Positions 62,534 through 64,000 of a stretch of 64,000 nucleotides of DNA are shown here, piece after piece (the first letter of the stretch is position 1; every line of letters starts with the position of its first letter). A program made the position numbers and the translations under genes. The notes under the pieces were generated by a model. It worked only from the letters and a program-made list of their open reading frames with translations. It was not told where the DNA came from and did not search any database. Source of the DNA: Chloroflexota bacterium (lineage in GTDB: Bacteria; Chloroflexota; UBA11872; VXNJ01); contig JAPOWW010000004.1 of NCBI GenBank assembly GCA_026707405.1, positions 62,001-126,000 on the forward strand. Direction: 5' to 3'.

Positions 62534-63514
62534 ATGACGGAAAGCCACCGTTTCAAGGTCGTGATCGCCGGGTCGGGATTCGAGAACGACGAGCCGGAGT
62601 CCGAGCAGCTTGGAGACATCGCCGATCTGGTGCACGCAGACGGCGAATCGCGCGAGGCGCTGCTCACCGAGGTCGCCGACGCGCACGCCATCCTGGTGGA
62701 TGCCGCGACTATAGATGACGAGGTATTTGCCGCCGGACCGAATCTAAAGGTTGTTACCGGATACGGAGTCGGGATCGATCAAATAGAGGTCGACGCGGCG
62801 GCGAGGCGGGGGATAACGGTCTGCAACTCGCCGGAGGCTATGTCGACCGAGGTAGCCGAGCACGCGATGGGGCTTCTGTTTGCGCTTGCCAGGCAACTGA
62901 CGTTCTCGGATGCCGACGTGCGGCTGCGTAACACGTGGGACCCGTTTGGCAAAGCCTACCGGCCCGTGGTCTTGAGGGGTAAGAATCTCGGAATCGTCGG
63001 TTTTGGGCGTACGGGGACCCGTTCAGCCGGAATAGCGGCTGGCGTAGGGATGAACTTGCTCGTCTTCGATCCACTCATCAACCATGAGGAACTGGAAATC
63101 CCGACCGATTGGAGCATTCGGTTTTGCGTTTCGCTGGAGGAGGTCGTCAGCGAGGCGGACGCGGTCACCTTGCATGTACCGTTGACCGACCAGACGAAAG
63201 AGATGATAAACGCCGAGACACTGGCCAAATTCAAGAGGGGCAGTCTACTCGTCAACGTCTCGCGGGGCGGTGTCGTAGACCAGGACGCGTTGTACGACGC
63301 GCTGCGGAGCGGCCAACTAACGGCGGCCGGTCTCGACGTATTCGTCCCCGAACCGCCCACCTGGAACGAGCGGCTGCTGGAGCTGCCAAACCTGATCCTC
63401 ACGCCGCACATGGCGTGGCGGTCGGAGAAGTCGGGCCGGCAGATGCAGTCGGACGCCGCCGGTGAAGTCAGGAAGATTCTCCTGGGCGAAACGCCGAGAT
63501 GGCGTGTCGTCTGA
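62534..63514 (+). CDS. D-2-hydroxyacid dehydrogenase (phosphoglycerate dehydrogenase-like)
   Basis: An NAD-dependent D-isomer-specific dehydrogenase of 326 residues. The cofactor fold is LGIVGFGRTGTRSAGIAAGVGMNLLVFDP; the catalytic arginine is in LVNVSRGGVVDQDAL, the glutamate in FVPEPPTW and the histidine in LTPHMAWRS. It lacks the ACT domain of full-length SerA, so it is more likely a glyoxylate/hydroxypyruvate-type or CtBP-like enzyme. GAGGG before ATG 62534 supports the start. Divergent from the MFS gene. Confidence 0.88.
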   Translation: MTESHRFKVVIAGSGFENDEPESEQLGDIADLVHADGESREALLTEVADAHAILVDAATIDDEVFAAGPNLKVVTGYGVGIDQIEVDAAARRGITVCNSPEAMSTEVAEHAMGLLFALARQLTFSDADVRLRNTWDPFGKAYRPVVLRGKNLGIVGFGRTGTRSAGIAAGVGMNLLVFDPLINHEELEIPTDWSIRFCVSLEEVVSEADAVTLHVPLTDQTKEMINAETLAKFKRGSLLVNVSRGGVVDQDALYDALRSGQLTAAGLDVFVPEPPTWNERLLELPNLILTPHMAWRSEKSGRQMQSDAAGEVRKILLGETPRWRVV

Positions 63515-63550
63515 GCCGATCCGGCAGCGCTTTTGTGAGCCGGGTCGGCT

Positions 63551-64000
63551 TCAGGTTCTTCCGTTCATTGACGCGTCGGCAATTTCGAGCACGAGCGGAT
63601 AGTGGTCGGAGGCGACGTCCGAGTCATCGTTCTTGACCACTTCGATGGACCTCAACGAGCTTCGCAGGTCGCGCGAGACGTATATGTAGTCGAGCCGGGC
63701 CGGCGTGAAGATGGACCCGCGCGCCGCGCGCGTGGGTATGGTCGGTTCCGGATTTCCCGCGTGAAGGGCCGCGTAGGCGTCTACAAAGCCGGCCGCCTGC
63801 AGCGACCTGCTTACCCGGAAGTCGAGCGCGCCGTCGACGACCTGGCGCGACTGAGTTTGTTCAGATAAGTCGGACAGCTCGATTTTGTCGAGGTGGCTCA
63901 GGGAGTTCATGTCGCCGAGAATGATCGTCCGTTCCCCGCCCTCGTACTGCTCCAGCACTTTGCTTATTTCCCGGAACTTTACTCGAGGGTCGTTTGGATG
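63551..64000 (-). CDS. Endonuclease/exonuclease/phosphatase family protein, N-terminus outside window
   Basis: The frame is open to the last base of the window, and the beginning lies beyond. The visible 149 codons hold GERTIILGDMNSLS (catalytic G-D-x-N), AGFVDAY, PARLDYIYVSRDL with the D-Y-I-Y signature, and DVASDHYPLVLEI (catalytic S-D-H). These are the last three motifs of the EEP superfamily, which includes DNase I, exonuclease III and some sphingomyelinases and phosphatases. The DYIYVSRDL form suggests a non-DNA-repair member. Function uncertain. Confidence 0.85.
   Translation of the reverse strand, partial: HPNDPRVKFREISKVLEQYEGGERTIILGDMNSLSHLDKIELSDLSEQTQSRQVVDGALDFRVSRSLQAAGFVDAYAALHAGNPEPTIPTRAARGSIFTPARLDYIYVSRDLRSSLRSIEVVKNDDSDVASDHYPLVLEIADASMNGRT

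Overview
This is a GC-rich bacterial chromosome segment of about 60 protein genes on both strands. I saw no rRNA, tRNA, CRISPR array, prophage or insertion sequence. Many genes begin with GTG or TTG, several with a good Shine-Dalgarno site in front. The gene content fits a Chloroflexota bacterium of the Dehalococcoidia/SAR202 kind, free-living or host-associated: an archaeal-type phosphoglycerate mutase beside selA, lipoboxes on solute-binding proteins, many Gfo/Idh oxidoreductases, amidases and CoA transferases, and ankyrin-repeat lipoproteins. That placement is inference, because no phylogenetic marker was compared.

Layout. 0-9.7 kb holds housekeeping genes: citrate synthase, two family 2 glycosyltransferases, mnmA, an ftsB/divIC-like gene, dut, tilS and ftsH. 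9.8-20.7 kb is mixed metabolism: an MFS carrier, a zinc alcohol dehydrogenase, a polyprenyl diphosphate synthase, a metallo-beta-lactamase-fold hydrolase, thiamine pyrophosphokinase, a MATE-like flippase, apgM, selA and a DUF72 protein. 20.7-24.2 kb is a glycine betaine/proline ABC importer (ATPase with CBS region, permease, lipoprotein receptor). 24.3-26.9 kb is a zinc/cadmium efflux operon: an ArsR/SmtB sensor and a P-type ATPase behind a promoter that overlaps a palindrome. 27.2-29.2 kb is an ABC-2 exporter pair.

30-39 kb carries an NHL-repeat protein, a Gfo/Idh oxidoreductase, a DUF4268 nuclease-like protein, an acetamidase/formamidase, a CaiB/BaiF CoA transferase, a YHYH-type secreted protein, a GatC-like small protein coupled to an amidase, and mazEF. 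After a 1-kb repeat-bearing gap comes a complete branched-chain amino acid/amide-type ABC importer (receptor, two permeases, two ATPases; 40.2-45.6 kb), whose LivH-like permease carries a large extra membrane section. A glycosidase-like beta-propeller protein, a second Gfo/Idh oxidoreductase, a PD-(D/E)XK-like protein and a GNAT acetyltransferase follow.

The most distinctive region is 50.3-58.6 kb: four tandem minus-strand genes for secreted ankyrin lipoproteins with 10 to 26 repeats each. They are mosaics of shared leaders, a shared FW...EV header, repeat bodies and an almost identical C-terminal cap. One carries a one-base frameshift and another looks like a fusion of two copies. The right end (58.7-64 kb) has two MFS carriers flanking a polysaccharide-deacetylase-like gene, a D-2-hydroxyacid dehydrogenase, and an endonuclease/exonuclease/phosphatase gene cut by the window edge.
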